64,000 bases of DNA from Pseudomonas allokribbensis (GCF_014863605.1 NZ_CP062252.1:496001-560000); one strand, 5' to 3'. Positions 27,443 to 37,900 are shown, counted from the stretch's first letter. Translations and numbers: made by a program. The notes: generated by a model not told the origin, from the sequence alone.

Positions 27443-27470
27443 GATCGTTCCCACGGGCGTGGGAACGATC
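27443..27470. repeat. REP-like palindrome
   Basis: GATCGTTCCCACG and CGTGGGAACGATC form a perfect 13-bp inverted repeat with a 2-base loop. It lies between the stop of the chemoreceptor gene and the start of the antiporter gene, so it can act as a terminator for the receptor. The same unit recurs at 31961, 43442 and, more divergently, 44394. Confidence 0.75.
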
Positions 27471-27484
27471 AGTCATGCGGAAGG

Positions 27485-29110
27485 TTACAGGCTGAACCGC
27501 CCAACCATATTGTTCAGATCCAGCGCCAGGCGCGACAGCTCGTTGCTCGCCGCACTGGTCTGATTCGCGCCGGTCGCCGATTGCACCGACAGATCGCGAA
27601 TGTTCACCAGGTTGCGATCCACTTCACGTGCAACCTGTGCCTGTTCTTCGGCAGCGCTGGCGATTACCAGGTTGCGCTCGTTGATTTCGACGATGGCCGT
27701 GTTGATGGTGTCCAGCGACAGACCAGCGCCACGGGCGATGTTCAGGGTCGATTCGGCGCGCTCGGTGCTGTTGCGCATCGAATCCACGGCGTGCTCGGTG
27801 CCGCTCTGGATGCTGCCGATCATGCGCTCGATTTCGCTGGTCGACTGCTGAGTACGGTGCGCCAGGGCACGGACTTCGTCCGCCACCACGGCAAAACCGC
27901 GACCGGCTTCACCGGCACGGGCCGCTTCGATGGCGGCGTTGAGTGCCAGCAGGTTGGTCTGGTCGGCCAGGCCGCGAATCACGTCCAGCACCTTGCCGAT
28001 GTCACGGGATTCGTTGGCCAGATCACCGATCAGGGTCGCGGTGCTCTGCACGTCGGCGCTCATGCGCTCGATGGCGCTGACGGTTTCCTGCACCAGGTCA
28101 CGGCCGTCGCCGGCGGAAGTGGTGGCGTTCTTCGAGGCTTCCGAGGTGCTGACGGCGTTGCGTGCGACTTCTTCAACCGCGCTGGTCATCTCGTTGACTG
28201 CGGTGGCAGCCTGTTCGATTTCGTTGTTTTGCTGGGTCAGGCCACGGGCGCTTTCGTCGGTGACGCTGTTCAGCTCTTCGGCGGCGGAGGCCAGTTGGGT
28301 GGCCGAGCCGGAAATCCGTTGCAGCGTGTCGCGCAGTTTCGATTGCATCTTGGCCATGGCTGCCAGCAGGCGACCGGCTTCGTCGGTGCCGTCAACGTGG
28401 ATCGGCTGGGTCAGGTTGCCTTCGGCGATGGTTTCCGCCGCATCCAGCGCTTTGGAGATCGGCTTGGTGATGCTCAGGGTCAGCAGCCAGGCGAAGAGGA
28501 AGGTCAGGCCGGTCGCGATCACCAGCAGCGTCACCACCAGACTGAAAGCCGAAGAAAACTGCTCGGCGGCTTGCTGGTTGGTGGTGCTGATCTGCTCGCC
28601 GTTGATTTGCATCAGACGGTTGAGCACCGAGTTCATCGCTTCGGAGTTGTCGAGCAACTGGGTGTTCAGCAGGTTGCGCAGTTCATCCACCTGATTGTTG
28701 CGCGACAGGGTTTTCATCCGGTCTTCGATCTGGCGGTACTGACCCAGCAACTGCACGTATTGGTCATAGGCCGCACGCTCGGCCGGGCTGCCGATCAACG
28801 GCTCGTAATCGGTCTGGGCCTTGCGGATCTGCTGGTTGCGCATCTCCAGCAGTTCGATGGTTTTCTGCTGGATGTCCGGCTCGCGGTTCACCAGCAAACG
28901 GTACGACAGCACTCGCAGACGCAGGGTCAGCTGAGTGAACTCGTCGAGGTTCTTGATGCTCGGCACGCTGGTGGTGGTGATGTTTTCGGCGGCGCCGCGG
29001 ATCTTGCTCATCTGGTTCAGGGCGAACACACCGAGAATGAGCATCAGGCCGCCGATCAGGGCAAAACCGGTGAACGCCCGGGGGGCGATATTCATATTGC
29101 GAAGGGACAT
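27485..29110 (-). CDS. Methyl-accepting chemotaxis protein with four-helix-bundle sensor
   Basis: 541 residues. TM1 lies at about 11-31 ([19 protein letters not shown]), an all-alpha periplasmic domain of about 155 residues fits the 4HB_MCP type, and TM2 is near 190-212. A HAMP domain follows, then a long cytoplasmic coiled coil with the hairpin tip [20 protein letters not shown]. The ATG at 29110 is chosen because [13 protein letters not shown] is the usual start of this Pseudomonas receptor group. A sigma-28-type promoter lies upstream at 29167-29193. The ligand cannot be told from sequence. Confidence 0.92.
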   Translation of the reverse strand: MSLRNMNIAPRAFTGFALIGGLMLILGVFALNQMSKIRGAAENITTTSVPSIKNLDEFTQLTLRLRVLSYRLLVNREPDIQQKTIELLEMRNQQIRKAQTDYEPLIGSPAERAAYDQYVQLLGQYRQIEDRMKTLSRNNQVDELRNLLNTQLLDNSEAMNSVLNRLMQINGEQISTTNQQAAEQFSSAFSLVVTLLVIATGLTFLFAWLLTLSITKPISKALDAAETIAEGNLTQPIHVDGTDEAGRLLAAMAKMQSKLRDTLQRISGSATQLASAAEELNSVTDESARGLTQQNNEIEQAATAVNEMTSAVEEVARNAVSTSEASKNATTSAGDGRDLVQETVSAIERMSADVQSTATLIGDLANESRDIGKVLDVIRGLADQTNLLALNAAIEAARAGEAGRGFAVVADEVRALAHRTQQSTSEIERMIGSIQSGTEHAVDSMRNSTERAESTLNIARGAGLSLDTINTAIVEINERNLVIASAAEEQAQVAREVDRNLVNIRDLSVQSATGANQTSAASNELSRLALDLNNMVGRFSL

Positions 29111-29166
29111 GGGGCGTATACCAGGAAGGGCCGCATCCATGCGGGCTGAGACTGCTGTTGGATGAC

Positions 29167-29193
29167 TTATCGGTCATACGACTAAAGTCTTGA
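29167..29193 (-). promoter_or_regulatory. Sigma-28 (FliA) type promoter for the chemoreceptor
   Basis: On the minus strand TCAA (29193-29190), 15 bases, then ACCGATAA (29174-29167). This is one mismatch in each element from TAAA-N15-GCCGATAA, the motility sigma consensus. It lies about 57 bases before the receptor start codon, as expected for a chemotaxis gene. Confidence 0.6.
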
Positions 29194-29369
29194 GCCGGTG
29201 CGCGTATTTGTCGCACTGAAGGCCGGGCGACGAAGTGCAGGAACCAGATCGGCAGATCACAGTCTCTAACACTCGCAGGAACGGTCGGCCACCAGGAAAA
29301 TCAAGGCCTTGCGCCGGTTTAACCCTGGCATCCACGACGACTTTTCTTTATCGTACGCGCCCTTTGAAA

Positions 29370-29618
29370 ATGCCCTGGAAGATCAAAATGTTGGAAGCAT
29401 CCCTCAGCCAATTGGAACAGCTCGTCAGCGACCTGGTGCAACAGAACCAGACCCTCTCGGAAACCAACCAGACCCTGTCCACGGAACTGGCCCAGGCCAA
29501 GGATGAAAACGAAAGCCTGCAACTGAGCCTGATGGAACAGGAAGAAAAGCACGGCGCCACCGCCGCACGCATCCAGGCCCTGGTTGATCGCGTCAACGCA
29601 GGTCCTGTCAGCGCATGA
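29370..29618 (+). CDS. Small coiled-coil protein upstream of zapA-like gene
   Basis: 82 residues from the ATG at 29370, or 76 from ATG 29388, which gives the cleaner start MLEASLSQLEQLVSDL. Residues 10-65 are a continuous heptad coiled coil rich in Q, L, T and E (LVQQNQTLSETNQTLSTEL), with no other domain. Its stop overlaps the start of the ZapA-like gene by 4 bp, so the two are coupled. Short coiled-coil partners encoded before zapA are known in Pseudomonas (TIGR02449) and ZapB has a similar nature, but this sequence does not match either closely in my reading. A cell-division role is inferred. Confidence 0.75.
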   Translation: MPWKIKMLEASLSQLEQLVSDLVQQNQTLSETNQTLSTELAQAKDENESLQLSLMEQEEKHGATAARIQALVDRVNAGPVSA

Positions 29619-29917
29619 ACCACGGCACAGCAGGGGTAAAAGTCGTCTCCATCATGGGGGAGGACTATTCGATCAAGGCACCGGCCGGGGAAGAACAGAC
29701 CCTGCTGGACGCCGCATTGATGCTCAAGGCCGCACTGGCCGATACCAAACGCAAATACCCGACGCTGATCGGCGACCGCCTGCTGGTGCTGGCGGCGATG
29801 AATCTGTGCTCGCAGCAGATTGAAATGAAGAAGCAGCACCAGCAGGAACTCGAGCGTTACCAAGAGCAAGTCAGCGCCACGGTCGAGACCATCGCCAAGA
29901 CCATCAATCAGGGTTGA
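29615..29917 (+). CDS. ZapA-like cell division protein
   Basis: 100 residues in the ZapA pattern: a short N-terminal beta part (VVSIMGEDYSIKAPAGEE), a helix (LLDAALMLKAALADTKRKY), the conserved GDRLLVLAAMNLCSQQI segment, and a C-terminal coiled coil that would make the antiparallel tetramer. ZapA bundles FtsZ filaments at mid-cell. In P. aeruginosa, as I remember it, zapA is followed by the 6S RNA gene; here only 99 bp separate it from a chemoreceptor gene and no 6S RNA is seen, so this may be a second paralogue. Confidence 0.82.
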   Translation: MNHGTAGVKVVSIMGEDYSIKAPAGEEQTLLDAALMLKAALADTKRKYPTLIGDRLLVLAAMNLCSQQIEMKKQHQQELERYQEQVSATVETIAKTINQG

Positions 29918-30016
29918 TGGGTTGCGCACAACCAAAGAGTAAGATTGTCGATTGCGCTGTATACAATCGGCACGGCTGTTGCAGTGTTTCAGCCTCTTAT
30001 TCTTTGGGGGTGCTCC

Positions 30017-31954
30017 ATGCAGTTCTGGCGTCGCAGTATTCAATGGCAGTTGATCCTCGGCATGGGCACCGCTCTGCTGGTCAGCATCCTGATCGTGGTT
30101 GGCATTTATACCCTGGTGGTCAACCGCCTCGCCCAGAGCTATCTGGTCGAGCAGGCGTTGCCGTCGAGCATCGAAGCGACGCGCAACGACATCGAGCGAA
30201 TCCTCGTTCAACCCCTCACTGCCGCCAAAGACATCGCCAGCAACACCATGGTCCGCGACTGGCTGGCCACAGGTGAAGACTCCGCCAAAACGGCAGACTT
30301 CGCGCAATATCTGGAAGGCATCCGCGCCGAACACAAGGCGTTTACCGCGCTGATCATCGGCACCGAATCCAATCACTACATCACCGAAAAAGGCCTGGAT
30401 CGCACCCTCAGCCGCGCCAAACCGGCCGATGCGTGGTTCTACTCATTCCTGGACAGCAATCAGCCCCGAACCCTGAACATCGACAACGACGGGGCCACCG
30501 GAGAGTTGGCGCTGTTCATCGACCTGAAGGTCGAGCAGGCCGGCAAAGTAGTCGGCGTTGCGGGGCTAGGTCTGAGCATGAAAGAGCTGTCCGAGCTGAT
30601 CCACAACTTCAGCTTCGGTGAACGCGGGAAGGTCTATCTCGTGCGTTCCGACGGTTTGATCCAGGTCCATCCCGAGGCGCAATTCAGCGGCAAGCGCACG
30701 CTTACGGAGCAGATCGGCGCAAGCGCGGCACAAGCGGTCATGGGCCATAAAGTGGCGGCCAACAGCAGCTTCCAGCGTGACGGCGAAGACTTCCTCGCCT
30801 TCAGCCTGCCTTTGCGTGACCTCGGTTGGACTCTGGTGGCCGAAGTGCCGCAGTCACAGATCTACGCTGAAGCCCGCCGCGCGATGTGGATGAGCAGCGG
30901 CATCGGTCTGGCGGTGGCGCTGGTTTGCCTGGCGCTGGTGATCTGGCTGGCTCAGGGATTGGTGCGACCGATTCGTCAGGTAACAGCTGCGCTGGTAGCA
31001 ATCGGTAGCGGTGGTGGAGATTTGACCCATCGGTTAGATTCCAGCCGCGCCGATGAGCTGGGCGACCTCGCTCGGGGCTTCAACCGCTTCCTCGACAGCC
31101 AGCGCGGGATGATCGCCGAGGTGTTGACCACCAGTGAGCGTTTGCGTGTCGCTGTGGGTCAGGTGGCCAGGGTTGTGGATAACACCGCCGAGCGCTCCGG
31201 CCGCCAGCAGGAAATGACCGACATGGTTGCCACCGCCGTCCACGAAATGGGCCTGACCGTGCAGGAAATCGCCCAGAACGCCGGCAACGCCGCGCTCGCC
31301 TCGCAAACCGCTCGCGATGAAGCGATGCAGGCGCGCGAAGTGGTCGGCGGCTCGATTCGCCATATAGAAAGCATGTCCGATGAAATCGGCGTCGCGGCCG
31401 GCGCGGTGGGTGAGCTGGCGCATCAGGTGGCGTCGATCGATCAAGTGCTGGCGGTGATTCGCGGCGTTTCCGAGCAGACCAATCTGTTGGCATTGAACGC
31501 GGCGATTGAAGCGGCGCGGGCCGGGGACATGGGGCGTGGTTTTGCGGTAGTGGCTGATGAGGTGCGGACGCTGGCGCGCCGCACCCAGGCATCCACTGAC
31601 GAGATCCAGCAAATGATCGGCAGCCTCAAGCAGGGGGCGGAGAACGCGGTGTCTTCGATGCGTACCGGGCAGGCCGCAACGGGGACTGGCGTTGAATCGA
31701 GTCAGCGTACCGGTGCGTCGCTGACCGCGATTACCGGGCAGGTCGAGCGCATCAGCGACATGAACCATCAGGTGGCGACGGCGACAGAGGAACAGTCGGC
31801 GGTGACCGAGGAGATCAACCGCAACGTGCAGGGAATTTCCGATCTGGCCCGGGCGACGGCGGGGGAGGTTCGGGCTTGTCGTGAGGATTGTCAGATGCTG
31901 CAGCGGCTGGCGGATGATCTGGCGCGGCAGATGGGTGGGTTCAAACTTACCTGA
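30017..31954 (+). CDS. Methyl-accepting chemotaxis protein with double-Cache sensor
   Basis: 645 residues. TM1 lies at about 13-35 ([20 protein letters not shown]). A periplasmic region of about 250 residues has dCache features: a long first helix, then [31 protein letters not shown] and [15 protein letters not shown]2 is near 290-315, followed by HAMP and a signalling hairpin with [20 protein letters not shown]. The ATG at 30017 follows a GGGGGTG site. dCache receptors of this type often bind amino acids or amines, but the usual amino-acid motif is not fully visible, so the ligand is left open. No sigma-28 promoter was found directly upstream. Confidence 0.9.
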   Translation: MQFWRRSIQWQLILGMGTALLVSILIVVGIYTLVVNRLAQSYLVEQALPSSIEATRNDIERILVQPLTAAKDIASNTMVRDWLATGEDSAKTADFAQYLEGIRAEHKAFTALIIGTESNHYITEKGLDRTLSRAKPADAWFYSFLDSNQPRTLNIDNDGATGELALFIDLKVEQAGKVVGVAGLGLSMKELSELIHNFSFGERGKVYLVRSDGLIQVHPEAQFSGKRTLTEQIGASAAQAVMGHKVAANSSFQRDGEDFLAFSLPLRDLGWTLVAEVPQSQIYAEARRAMWMSSGIGLAVALVCLALVIWLAQGLVRPIRQVTAALVAIGSGGGDLTHRLDSSRADELGDLARGFNRFLDSQRGMIAEVLTTSERLRVAVGQVARVVDNTAERSGRQQEMTDMVATAVHEMGLTVQEIAQNAGNAALASQTARDEAMQAREVVGGSIRHIESMSDEIGVAAGAVGELAHQVASIDQVLAVIRGVSEQTNLLALNAAIEAARAGDMGRGFAVVADEVRTLARRTQASTDEIQQMIGSLKQGAENAVSSMRTGQAATGTGVESSQRTGASLTAITGQVERISDMNHQVATATEEQSAVTEEINRNVQGISDLARATAGEVRACREDCQMLQRLADDLARQMGGFKLT

Positions 31955-31960
31955 TTAGTT

Positions 31961-31991
31961 GATCGTTCCCGCGCAACGCGTGGGAACGATC
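31961..31991. repeat. REP-like palindrome between convergent genes
   Basis: GATCGTTCCCGCG and CGCGTGGGAACGATC pair around CAA with a one-base irregularity. It lies seven bases after the chemoreceptor stop and ten before the acyl-CoA dehydrogenase stop, so it probably also ends both transcripts. Confidence 0.7.
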
Positions 31992-32000
31992 ATCAACGGG

Positions 32001-33803
32001 TCAGAACCACGCGTCCTGCATTGCAAGGCACGTATCATCCCGAGCCTCCAGCAACGCCAGCTCATGATGGCAGCCCGGCACTTCCCACGTCAGGAAATAC
32101 CGCGCCGCCTGCAACTTGCCCTTATAGAAGTCGGCATCCGCCACATTCCCCTTGGTCAACCCTTCCTCGGCGCGAATCGCCTGCTCCAGCCAGCGCCAGC
32201 CAATCACCGTGTGCCCGAACACTTTCAGGTACAGCGCCGAATTCGCCAGGCTGCTGTTGACCTTGCCCTGGGCCAGATCCGTCAGCAGGCCGATGGTCAC
32301 GCTCTGCAGGCGTGCGACCAGTTTCTCCAGCGGCTCACGCAATGCGGTCAACGATTCGTACGCCACCGCGCGTTCGGCCGTGTCGGCAATCAGGCGGATC
32401 AGTTGCTTGAGCCCGGCGCCACCGTTCTGCGCCAGTTTACGTCCCAGCAAGTCGAGCGACTGAATGCCGTGGGTGCCTTCATGGATCGGGTTAAGGCGGT
32501 TGTCGCGGTAATACTGCTCCACCGGGTATTCGCGGGTGTAACCGTGGCCGCCGAGAATCTGGATCGCCAGTTCGTTGGCCTTGAGGCAGAACTCCGATGG
32601 CCAGGATTTGACGATTGGCGTCAGCAAGTCCAACAGTTCATGCGCCTGTTTGCGCTCGGCTTCGGTTTCCAGCGTGGTGGTGTCATCAAACAGCCGCGCC
32701 GCGTACAGGCCGAGATCGAACGCACCTTCGACGTAGGATTTCTGCGTCAGCAGCATGCGTCTGACGTCCGCGTGCTGAATGATCGCCACCGGCGCCGTCG
32801 TCGGGTCCTTGCTGTCCGGCACTCGGCCCTGCGGACGTTCGCGAGCGTATTCCAGCGAGTACAAATAGCCGGCGTAACCGAGCATCACCGCGCCCATGCC
32901 GACGCCAATCCGCGCCTCGTTCATCATCTGGAACATGTAGCTCAAGCCGTGATGCGGCTTGCCCACCAGATAGCCGACACACTCGCCGTTATCGCCGAAA
33001 TTCAGTGCCGTGGACGTGGTGCCGCGCCAGCCCATCTTGTGGAACAGCCCGGCCAGCAACACGTCGTTGCGTTTGCCGAGACTGCCGTCATCGTTGACCA
33101 GAAACTTGGGCACGATGAACAGCGAAATCCCCTTCACCCCGGCCGGCGCGTCCGGCAGTTTGGCCAGCACCATGTGCACGATGTTTTCCGAGAGCGGGTG
33201 ATCGCCGCCGGAGATGAAGATCTTGTTGCCCTTCAGGCGATAAGTGCCGTCGGACGCTGGTTCGGCGCGGGTACGAATATCCGACAGCGACGAACCGGCA
33301 TGGGGTTCGGTCAGGGCCATGGTGCCGAAGAAACGGCCATCGATCATCGGTTGCAGGAAGCGCTGCTTCTGCTCTTCGGTGCCGAAGCTTTCGATCAGGT
33401 TGGCCGCGCCCATGGTCAGGAACGGGTACGAGGTCGACGCCGCGTTGGCCGACTGAAAGTGAGCGAAGCAGGCCTGGGACAGCAGTGTAGGAAGTTGCAT
33501 GCCGCCGGCGTCGAAACTGCGCGCCGCGTTGAGGAATCCGGCTTCGAGGAAGGCATCCACCGCCGGTTTCACTTCGGGAATCAGAATCGCCTGACCGTTC
33601 TCGTAGCGCGGCTCGTTCTCGTCGCCCTTGCGGTTGTGCGGTGCGAAGTACTTCTCGGCGATGTTACGCGCCGTGCCGATGGCGGCATCGAAGGTTTCGC
33701 GATTGTGCTCGGCAAACCGCTCGCGCCGGGTCAGGCCCTCGGCATCGAGGACTTCGTACAGCTCGAAAGCCAGATTGCGGGAACTGAGCAGCGTCTCGGA
33801 CAT
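32001..33803 (-). CDS. Acyl-CoA dehydrogenase (DmdC-like, long form)
   Basis: 600 residues, longer than the roughly 380 of short-chain enzymes because of an extra C-terminal domain (from about 460), as in the 3-methylmercaptopropionyl-CoA dehydrogenase (DmdC) group. FGTMALTEPHAGSSLSDI and FISGGDHPL are flavin and substrate segments, and NPIHEGTHGIQSLDLLGRK carries the catalytic Glu. The natural acyl-CoA is not clear; members act in fatty-acid or sulfur-compound degradation. It is transcribed alone, 143 bp downstream of putA on the same strand but separated from it by a terminator. Confidence 0.92.
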   Translation of the reverse strand: MSETLLSSRNLAFELYEVLDAEGLTRRERFAEHNRETFDAAIGTARNIAEKYFAPHNRKGDENEPRYENGQAILIPEVKPAVDAFLEAGFLNAARSFDAGGMQLPTLLSQACFAHFQSANAASTSYPFLTMGAANLIESFGTEEQKQRFLQPMIDGRFFGTMALTEPHAGSSLSDIRTRAEPASDGTYRLKGNKIFISGGDHPLSENIVHMVLAKLPDAPAGVKGISLFIVPKFLVNDDGSLGKRNDVLLAGLFHKMGWRGTTSTALNFGDNGECVGYLVGKPHHGLSYMFQMMNEARIGVGMGAVMLGYAGYLYSLEYARERPQGRVPDSKDPTTAPVAIIQHADVRRMLLTQKSYVEGAFDLGLYAARLFDDTTTLETEAERKQAHELLDLLTPIVKSWPSEFCLKANELAIQILGGHGYTREYPVEQYYRDNRLNPIHEGTHGIQSLDLLGRKLAQNGGAGLKQLIRLIADTAERAVAYESLTALREPLEKLVARLQSVTIGLLTDLAQGKVNSSLANSALYLKVFGHTVIGWRWLEQAIRAEEGLTKGNVADADFYKGKLQAARYFLTWEVPGCHHELALLEARDDTCLAMQDAWF

Positions 33804-33890
33804 GGCGGCCTACCTTTTTTTGGAATGGACCGAGTCTAGGCGTGCGAATAAAGGCTGAACAGGAAGATTGATAACGGTGATGGAGAGGCC

Positions 33891-33925
33891 AAAAAAATGG
33901 GCGCCGGTGAGGGCGCCCATTTTTA
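33891..33925 (-). terminator. Intrinsic terminator of putA
   Basis: ATGGGCGCC (33897-33905) pairs with GGCGCCCAT (33912-33920) around a 6-base loop. In the minus-strand transcript it is followed by a run of U (the A-run at 33891-33897). It lies 21 bp after the putA stop. Confidence 0.88.
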
Positions 33926-33946
33926 TGTTGCTGACAGAGTCGGCGA

Positions 33947-36900
33947 TTAACCGATGGTCATCAGGCTGGCGTTGCCGCCCGCCGCTGCGGTGTTGACGCT
34001 CAACGCGCGCTCGATCACCAGGCGCTCCAGCGCAATGTTGGTCTCGCCCTGGGACAGGCCCTGAACCCCGACGATGGCGCCGGCACGCTTGGCGATCTGC
34101 TGGCAGACCGCGCGCAACTGGTCGGAGTGGCCGTGATGCAGAACTGCATCGAACACCACGTCGTCCTTGTTCCAGTCGGAAACCAGTTTGATCCGCGCCT
34201 GAATCTCCTTCGGCAGGCGTGCGAACAATGCCTTGCTGGTGTCGGATTCCGGCCAGACCGCCGAACCGCCCACTGCCAGTACTGCCGCGAGTTGAGTCAG
34301 CAGGTCACCTTCGATGTCCGCCAGGCACAGCACGTGCTCGCGCGGCAGGATCGCGTAGCTGTTCTTCTCGCCGGTCGGGCCGGCCAGTACGCGGGTGATA
34401 CCGCTTTGCGACTGGGCTGCGTATTGCACGCACAGAGTGCTCAGGTCGGCGAACTTGTTGCTGTCGGCCCAGGCTTTCAGGGCGACCAGCGGTTTGCTCA
34501 GGGCATCGCGCAGACGAACGTCCGGTGCCACGGCAGCATCTCCGCGAGCGAAGGATTGTTCGATGGCATCGGTAGGACGCGTCGACAGCAAGCGGTACAG
34601 GTACAGCGGGCCACCGGCCTTCGGACCGGTACCCGACAGGCCTTCGCCACCGAACGGCTGGACGCCGACCACGGCACCCACGATGTTGCGGTTGACGTAG
34701 ACGTTACCGGCGTTGACGTTGTCGATCACCTTGGCGATGGTCTCGTCGATGCGGGTGTGCACGCCGAGGGTCAGGCCGTAACCGGAGGCGTTGATCTGGG
34801 CGATCAACTGGTCGATCTCTTTACGCTTGTAGCGCACCACGTGCAGCACCGGGCCGAAGATCTCGCGTTGCAGCTCGTCGAAGCTTTCCAGTTCGATCAG
34901 GGTCGGCATGACGAAGGTGCCGCGTTTGACTTCCTCGGCATCGGCGATGGCCACCTGGTACACGTTGCGACCTTTGTCGCGCATGCCCTGGATGTGCTTC
35001 TCGATGCCGGCCTTGGCTTCGGCGTCGATCACCGGGCCGATGTCCACGGACAGGCGCTCCGGGTTGCCGAGACGGCTTTCAGCCATCGCACCCTTGAGCA
35101 TTTCGATGACGCGATCAGCGGAATCTTCCTGCAAGCACAGCACACGCAGAGCCGAGCAACGCTGACCAGCGCTGTCGAAGGCCGACGAAACTACGTCGAT
35201 CACCACCTGTTCGGTCAGTGCCGAAGAGTCGACGATCATCGCGTTCTGGCCGCCGGTTTCGGCGATCAGCGGAATCGGACGGCCCTGGTTGTCGAGGCGA
35301 CCGGCGATGTTGCGTTGCAGCAGACGCGCGACTTCGGTGGAACCGGTGAACATCACGCCTTTGACGCGCTCATCGCCCACCAGACCAGCGCCGACGGTTT
35401 CACCGCGCCCCGGCAGCAGTTGCAGCACGCCTTCCGGGATCCCGGCTTCGAGCAGCAGGCGTACGGCTTGTGCGGCGACCAGCGGCGTCTGTTCGGCCGG
35501 TTTGGCCAGAACCGGGTTACCGGCGGCCAGTGCTGCAGCGACCTGGCCGCTGAAGATCGCCAGCGGGAAGTTCCACGGGCTGATGCAGACCACTGGGCCC
35601 AGTGGGCGGTGGGCGTCGTTGCTGAAATCGTTGCGTGCCTGCACTGCGTAATAGCGCAGGAAGTCGACGGCTTCGCGGACTTCGGCGATGGCGTTGGCGA
35701 AGGTCTTGCCGGCTTCGCGAGCCAGCAGGCCCATCAGCGGCTGAATCTCGCCTTCCATCAAGTCGGCGGCGCGTTCCAGAATCGCGGCGCGTTCGGCCGG
35801 CGGGGTGGCCTGCCAGATCGGTGCAGCGTTCAGGGCGCATTGAATGGCGTTGTCGACGTCTTCGACAGTGGCTTCCTGCACGTGGCCGACCACGTCACGC
35901 AGATCGGAAGGGTTCAGGACTGGTGCCGGCGCTTCGTTGCTGGAGGCGCAACCGAGCATCGGTGCGGCTTTCCAGTGGTTGTGCGCGGTCGCCAGCAGGG
36001 CGCAGGACAGCGATGCCAGACGATGTTCGTTGGCCATGTCGATGCCGCTGGAGTTGGCGCGCTCGGAACCGTACAGGTCACGCGGCAGCGGAATGCGCGG
36101 GTGCGGCAGGCCGAAACCACCTTCCACGGTCGCCATTTGCTCGATCTGCGCAACTGGATCGGCCACCAGTTCCTGAATCGAAATCGACTGGTCGGCGATG
36201 CGGTTGACGAACGAAGTGTTGGCGCCGTTTTCCAGCAGACGACGTACGAGGTACGCCAGCAGGGTTTCATGGGTGCCGACCGGAGCGTACACGCGGCACG
36301 GACGGTTCAGCTTGCCTTCGGAAACTTTGCCTACAACTTGCTCGTAGAGCGGTTCGCCCATGCCGTGCAGGCACTGGAATTCGTACTGGCCCGGGTAATA
36401 GTTCTGACCGGCAATGTGATAAATCGCCGACAGGGTGTGGGCGTTGTGCGTGGCGAACTGCGGGTAGATGACTTCCGGCACCGACAGCAGTTTGCGTGCG
36501 CAAGCGATGTAGGAAACGTCGGTGTACACCTTGCGGGTGTAGACCGGATAGCCTTCCAGACCTTCGACCTGGGCGCGCTTGATTTCGCTGTCCCAGTACG
36601 CGCCTTTCACCAGACGGATCATCAGGCGATGACGGCTGCGGCGAGCCAGGTCGATCACGTAGTCGATCACATACGGGCAACGCTTCTGGTAGGCCTGGAT
36701 CACGAAGCCGATGCCGTTCCAGCCCGTCAGTTGCGGCTCGAAGCACAGGCGCTCGAGCAGATCCAGCGACAGCTCCAGGCGGTCGGCTTCTTCGGCGTCG
36801 ATGTTCAGGCCGATGTCGTATTGCTTGGCCAGCAGGGTCAGCGACAGCAGGCGCGGATACAGCTCATCCATCACGCGCTCGTACTGGGCGCGGCTGTAAC

Positions 36901-37900
36901 GCGGGTGCAGGGCCGACAGTTTGATCGAGATGCCCGGGCCTTCATAAATCCCACGGCCGTGAGAGGCTTTGCCGATCGAGTGAATAGCTTGTTCGTACGA
37001 GGCCAGGTACTTCTGGGCGTCGTGTTCGGTCAGCGCTGCTTCACCAAGCATGTCGTAGGAATAGCGGAAACCCTTGGCTTCGAACTTGCTCGCGTTGGCC
37101 AGGGCTTCGGCGATGGTTTCGCCGGTCACGAACTGCTCGCCCATCAGGCGCATGGCCATGTCGACGCCCTTGCGGATCATCGGCTCGCCGCTCTTGCCGA
37201 TGATGCGGCTCAGGGACGAAGTCAGGCCGGCTTCATTGTGGGTCGACACCAGTTTGCCGGTCAGCAGCAGACCCCAGGTCGCCGCGTTGACGAACAGCGA
37301 CGGGCTGTTGCCCAGATGCGGCTGCCAGTTGCCGGTGCTGATCTTGTCGCGGATCAGTGCATCGCGAGTGCCTTTGTCCGGGATACGCAGCAGCGCTTCG
37401 GCCAGGCACATCAGCGCCACGCCTTCCTGGGACGACAGGGAAAATTCCTGCAGCAGACCCTGAACAATGCCTGCACGACCGCCGGCACTCTTCTGGTTAC
37501 GCAGTTTTTCCGCGATGGAGGCGGCGAGCTTGTTGGTGGCTTCGGCCATCGGCGCCGGCAGGCGAGCCTGCTCGATCAGCATCGGTACCACTTCCGGCTC
37601 AGGGCGACGGTAAGCGGCGGTGATCGAGGCGCGCAGCACCGATTGCGGCAGGATGCTTTCGGCAAATTCGAGGAAGCATTGGTGAGCGTGATCGGTGTGG
37701 ACTTCGCCTGCCTCATCGGCGTCCTTGGCGGTCAAACCGTTCAGCTCGGTCAGGGTTGCACCACCCTCGAGTTTTTCCAGGTAATTGAAAATTGCCTGCT
37801 TGATCAGCCAGTGCGGCGTGCGATCAATCGAGGTTGCGGCGGCCTTCAGGCGCTCGCGGGTCGGGTCATCGAGTTTGACCCCAAGGGTGGTGGTAGCCAT
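33947..37900 (-). CDS. putA: Trifunctional PutA: proline dehydrogenase / P5C dehydrogenase / repressor
   Basis: 1317 residues. Residues 1-47 are a ribbon-helix-helix DNA-binding domain (TTLGVKLDDPTRERLKAAA). About 260-560 is the FAD-dependent proline dehydrogenase barrel (RLVKGAYWDSEIKRAQVEG). About 640-1100 is the aldehyde dehydrogenase with Glu in IAETGGQNAMIVD and the nucleophile Cys in DSAGQRCSALR. A C-terminal lid domain follows. It converts proline to glutamate at the membrane and represses put genes when proline is absent. The ATG at 37900 is chosen for the RHH start and its GAGG site. Divergent from putP across PutA-type operators. Confidence 0.96.
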   Translation of the reverse strand: MATTTLGVKLDDPTRERLKAAATSIDRTPHWLIKQAIFNYLEKLEGGATLTELNGLTAKDADEAGEVHTDHAHQCFLEFAESILPQSVLRASITAAYRRPEPEVVPMLIEQARLPAPMAEATNKLAASIAEKLRNQKSAGGRAGIVQGLLQEFSLSSQEGVALMCLAEALLRIPDKGTRDALIRDKISTGNWQPHLGNSPSLFVNAATWGLLLTGKLVSTHNEAGLTSSLSRIIGKSGEPMIRKGVDMAMRLMGEQFVTGETIAEALANASKFEAKGFRYSYDMLGEAALTEHDAQKYLASYEQAIHSIGKASHGRGIYEGPGISIKLSALHPRYSRAQYERVMDELYPRLLSLTLLAKQYDIGLNIDAEEADRLELSLDLLERLCFEPQLTGWNGIGFVIQAYQKRCPYVIDYVIDLARRSRHRLMIRLVKGAYWDSEIKRAQVEGLEGYPVYTRKVYTDVSYIACARKLLSVPEVIYPQFATHNAHTLSAIYHIAGQNYYPGQYEFQCLHGMGEPLYEQVVGKVSEGKLNRPCRVYAPVGTHETLLAYLVRRLLENGANTSFVNRIADQSISIQELVADPVAQIEQMATVEGGFGLPHPRIPLPRDLYGSERANSSGIDMANEHRLASLSCALLATAHNHWKAAPMLGCASSNEAPAPVLNPSDLRDVVGHVQEATVEDVDNAIQCALNAAPIWQATPPAERAAILERAADLMEGEIQPLMGLLAREAGKTFANAIAEVREAVDFLRYYAVQARNDFSNDAHRPLGPVVCISPWNFPLAIFSGQVAAALAAGNPVLAKPAEQTPLVAAQAVRLLLEAGIPEGVLQLLPGRGETVGAGLVGDERVKGVMFTGSTEVARLLQRNIAGRLDNQGRPIPLIAETGGQNAMIVDSSALTEQVVIDVVSSAFDSAGQRCSALRVLCLQEDSADRVIEMLKGAMAESRLGNPERLSVDIGPVIDAEAKAGIEKHIQGMRDKGRNVYQVAIADAEEVKRGTFVMPTLIELESFDELQREIFGPVLHVVRYKRKEIDQLIAQINASGYGLTLGVHTRIDETIAKVIDNVNAGNVYVNRNIVGAVVGVQPFGGEGLSGTGPKAGGPLYLYRLLSTRPTDAIEQSFARGDAAVAPDVRLRDALSKPLVALKAWADSNKFADLSTLCVQYAAQSQSGITRVLAGPTGEKNSYAILPREHVLCLADIEGDLLTQLAAVLAVGGSAVWPESDTSKALFARLPKEIQARIKLVSDWNKDDVVFDAVLHHGHSDQLRAVCQQIAKRAGAIVGVQGLSQGETNIALERLVIERALSVNTAAAGGNASLMTIG

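Noticed and set aside
29918..30016. A 6S RNA gene after the zapA-like gene
   Set aside because: Only 99 bp are available and no long interrupted hairpin with a central bubble is present.
29348..30376. A minus-strand frame over the zapA-like pair and the receptor start
   Set aside because: Overlaps three supported plus-strand genes and has no motif.
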